This document shows, piece by piece, positions 4,513-7,007 of a DNA stretch of 7,007 bases. This DNA comes from Alkaliphilus sp. GTDB taxonomy: Bacteria > Bacillota > Clostridia > Peptostreptococcales > Thermotaleaceae. The stretch's first letter is position 1. Each line of letters begins with the position of its first letter. The stretch lies in assembly GCA_018335765.1 (NCBI GenBank), contig JAGXRU010000020.1, forward strand, positions 1 through 7,007, read 5' to 3'. The translations under genes were made by a program, and so were the position numbers. The notes below the pieces were generated by a model. It was given only the letters and a program-made list of their open reading frames with translations, was not told the origin of the DNA and ran no database searches.

Positions 4513-7007
4513 TTGTCAGAAGATAAAGAGAAAGATATAAAACCAAAAAAGAATAAAAAGAAAAGAAAATTTCATATATTAAAAATATTCATTATCACCA
4601 TATTGTTATTATCTTTTATAGCTACTGGAGTAGCAGCTGGAATGGTTATTGCTACTTTAAGATCGGTAGAGCCCATTAACCCTTCAAAAATACAGGAATT
4701 ATTAAATGAAAGTTCTTATATATATGCTGCAAACGGAGAATTGATTGAAAAAATTCAAAGCGACTATCATAGTGAATTGGTAAAATTTGATGAGCTTCCT
4801 AAGGATTTAGTCAACGCTTTTATCGCTATTGAAGATCAGGATTTTTTCGAACACAATGGAATCAGTCCAAAAAGAATTGTGAAAGCCTTATGGGAAGTTA
4901 TAAAAGCAAGAGCTCCTGTACAAGGAGCCAGTACCATTACTCAACAAGTGGCAAAAAATATTTATCTCACCCATGATAAAACATTGACCAGAAAAATAAA
5001 GGAAGTTTATTATGCTTTTCAATTGGAAAAGCATTTAACAAAGGAACAGATTTTAGAAATATATCTGACCACTGCTTATATGGGTGGTGGAGCAAAAGGC
5101 GTAATTGCAGCATCTAAAACCTATTTTTCTAAAGAACTTCATGAGCTTGATCTAGCTGAAATAGCTGTATTGGCTGGTGTTTCTAAGAATCCTTCTAGAT
5201 TCTCCCCTATAAAAACTTTGAAGAAGGAGGATGTAGACCTTGAAAGACACCACATTATAGATGATGAAGATCCCATATATACAATAATATATGATGAACG
5301 TTTCAAGGAAAGACAACATCTGGTTTTAAGAATAATGAGAAACGAAAATATGATAACGGAAGAAGAATATCAGCAAGCATTGAGTGTAGATATTCTTTCT
5401 AGAATTAACCCCTCAAAACCTGAATCTATATCTTCCTTTATGGCTGACATGGTAAAAAAAGATGTCAGAGAGGCACTGATGTTGACACTAGACATGAGTG
5501 AGGAAGAAGCGTCACACATGATTAACAATCAAGGACTTAGGATATATAGTACTTTGGATATGGAAATGCAAAGAATTGTAGAAAATGCATATTTAGAAAA
5601 TAAAAACTTTCCTAATTTAGTTATGAGGAAAGATAAAGCAGGAAATATCCTTAATAAAAGCAGATCCAGTATACTTTTGTATAAATATAGTAATGTTTTT
5701 AATGATAATAATGATTTAATAATACCGAAAGGCGATTTTCATTACGACGAATCAGGAAATCTGATATTATCAGCTGGAAATAGATTGGTTTTCAACCCCA
5801 TCAATAATGATGGCAACCTCGAAGGGATAAATGTGTCTTTTAGAGATATATTTTTGCAAAATGAAGGTGAGGAGTTAAAGATCCTAAAAGGTGGGGCAAT
5901 TAAGCTTTCACCTAAATCAATGCAATTTGATGACAAAAAAAATCTTTTGGTGGATAATGATTACCTAAAGGAAAATCCCGAAATTTTCAAAACTGACTCT
6001 AATGAAAATCTTTTAGTTTCGAACAAATATATTTCAAAAAATTTCTTTTCACAGTCCAACCGTGCCGTTCAGCCACAATCCGCCATGGTTATAATGGACT
6101 ATAGAACCGGTGAAATAAAAGCACTCATTGGTGGAAGAGATATTATAGGCAGAAGAGTATTTAATAGGGCAACTAATCCAAGACCTCCAGGTTCTGCCAT
6201 AAAACCATTGTCCGTTTATATTCCAGCACTTGACAATGGCTGGACTGCTGCTGACGTGATTGATGATATACCTTCTTATGACAATCAAGGTAACTTGTGG
6301 CCAAGAAATTATTATAATGATTTCTGGGGCTTATCAACCCTTAGAGAAGGTGTTCAATGGTCTATGAACGTAATGGCAGTAAAACTTCTCGAAAGAATAG
6401 GAATATCCACGTCAATAGATTATTTAAAGAAAATGGGTATAACAACTTTGAGCGAGAGTGGTCGTTCCAATGACCAAAATCTTGCAGCATTGGGGCTAGG
6501 AGGTATGACTTTTGGTATAAGTCCTTTAGAAATGACAGCTGCCTATGGCTCCATAGCAAACCAAGGTGTATATATTAAACCAGTGTCTTTTACTAAAATA
6601 ACAGACAGTGAAGGCAACGTGATCTTAGAAAATACCAGCTTTAAAAATCGCGTTACCAGCCCAGAGGTTGCTTATATTATGACAGATATGATGCGGAGTG
6701 CTGTAGATTCAGGCACTGCACAAAGAGCCAAGTTAGACAACAATAATTCTAATATTCCTGTATCAGGAAAAACAGGTACTACAAGCGATAATCACGATGC
6801 TTGGTTTGTTGGATACACACCCTACTATATTGGTGGCGTCTGGATTGGAAACGATATACAGATTGAATTAGATAGTGGTAGTGCCATGAGTGCCCAGCTA
6901 TGGAAAACTGTCATGGCTCAAATTCACAAGAATTTACCTGCAAAGGATTTTGATAGGCCGCAGGATATTGTATCTGCTACCATTGATACTGAATCTGGCA
7001 AACTGGC
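4513..7007 (+). CDS. Class A (bifunctional) penicillin-binding protein, PBP1A-like, incomplete at the 3' end
   Basis: A peptidoglycan synthase that polymerises lipid II (GT51 glycosyltransferase) and cross-links stem peptides (transpeptidase) on the outer face of the membrane. At least 831 residues are encoded before the right edge. After a Lys-rich cytoplasmic tail (1-21) comes one membrane anchor (about 22-48). The GT51 domain has EDQDFFEHNG with catalytic Glu107, GASTITQQ (138-145), RKIKE with the second Glu164, and NPSRFSP (226-232). The transpeptidase domain (from about 520) has the nucleophile Ser561 in GSAIKP with Lys564, SMN (617-619) and KTG (753-755), so both activities look intact. 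Between them are an acidic stretch after the GT domain (about 237-262) and an extra segment of about 155 residues (about 361-517), possibly the OB-like domain known between the two domains in some class A PBPs. The start is TTG. The gene is absent from simple complete-frame lists because it has no stop in the window. Confidence 0.95.
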   Translation, partial: MSEDKEKDIKPKKNKKKRKFHILKIFIITILLLSFIATGVAAGMVIATLRSVEPINPSKIQELLNESSYIYAANGELIEKIQSDYHSELVKFDELPKDLVNAFIAIEDQDFFEHNGISPKRIVKALWEVIKARAPVQGASTITQQVAKNIYLTHDKTLTRKIKEVYYAFQLEKHLTKEQILEIYLTTAYMGGGAKGVIAASKTYFSKELHELDLAEIAVLAGVSKNPSRFSPIKTLKKEDVDLERHHIIDDEDPIYTIIYDERFKERQHLVLRIMRNENMITEEEYQQALSVDILSRINPSKPESISSFMADMVKKDVREALMLTLDMSEEEASHMINNQGLRIYSTLDMEMQRIVENAYLENKNFPNLVMRKDKAGNILNKSRSSILLYKYSNVFNDNNDLIIPKGDFHYDESGNLILSAGNRLVFNPINNDGNLEGINVSFRDIFLQNEGEELKILKGGAIKLSPKSMQFDDKKNLLVDNDYLKENPEIFKTDSNENLLVSNKYISKNFFSQSNRAVQPQSAMVIMDYRTGEIKALIGGRDIIGRRVFNRATNPRPPGSAIKPLSVYIPALDNGWTAADVIDDIPSYDNQGNLWPRNYYNDFWGLSTLREGVQWSMNVMAVKLLERIGISTSIDYLKKMGITTLSESGRSNDQNLAALGLGGMTFGISPLEMTAAYGSIANQGVYIKPVSFTKITDSEGNVILENTSFKNRVTSPEVAYIMTDMMRSAVDSGTAQRAKLDNNNSNIPVSGKTGTTSDNHDAWFVGYTPYYIGGVWIGNDIQIELDSGSAMSAQLWKTVMAQIHKNLPAKDFDRPQDIVSATIDTESGKL

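Noticed and set aside
5742..6559. Minus-strand frames of 64-79 codons inside the PBP gene
   Set aside because: They lie opposite a continuous coding frame with all expected PBP motifs and have no independent support.

Overview
This AT-rich window reads like the chromosome of a low-GC Firmicute, most likely in the Clostridia. The reasons are strong AGGAGG-type ribosome binding sites, a T-box leader, a GEMM-type riboswitch, a TTG start codon and the protein sequences. It holds three complete genes on the minus strand, one incomplete gene on the plus strand, and several RNA regulatory elements. I see no mobile element, CRISPR array, tRNA or rRNA.

Left edge (1-326): the minus strand carries the 5' part of a cyclic di-GMP-I (GEMM-I) riboswitch with a plausible sigma-A promoter just upstream of it. 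Its 3' half and the gene it controls lie beyond the window. Next comes a long inverted repeat that ends the ilv operon and overlaps the ilvB stop codon.

Middle (324-2860): a two-gene branched-chain amino acid operon runs leftward. It starts at a near-consensus promoter, passes through a T-box leader with a probable leucine (CUC) specifier and a leader terminator, and then encodes the small regulatory subunit (ilvH/ilvN type) followed by the large catalytic subunit (ilvB) of acetolactate synthase. The small-before-large order is the reverse of the common ilvBN/ilvIH arrangement. Uncharged tRNA-Leu should permit expression, and the small-subunit ACT domain should give a second layer of feedback control. 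The large subunit has Leu, Ala, Thr and Tyr at positions that in many homologues are Trp, Pro, Met and His, including two classic herbicide-contact positions.

Right part (2871-7007): a PLP-dependent Orn/Lys/Arg decarboxylase also runs leftward and ends only 10 nt before the -35 box of the ilv promoter, with no visible terminator between. A divergent intergenic region separates it from a plus-strand class A penicillin-binding protein (TTG start), which carries complete glycosyltransferase and transpeptidase motifs and is cut by the right edge.

The genes belong to ordinary families. The most noteworthy items are the edge riboswitch, the specifier loop of the T-box, the operon order and the unusual residues in the acetolactate synthase. 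I found no evidence for a wholly new system.
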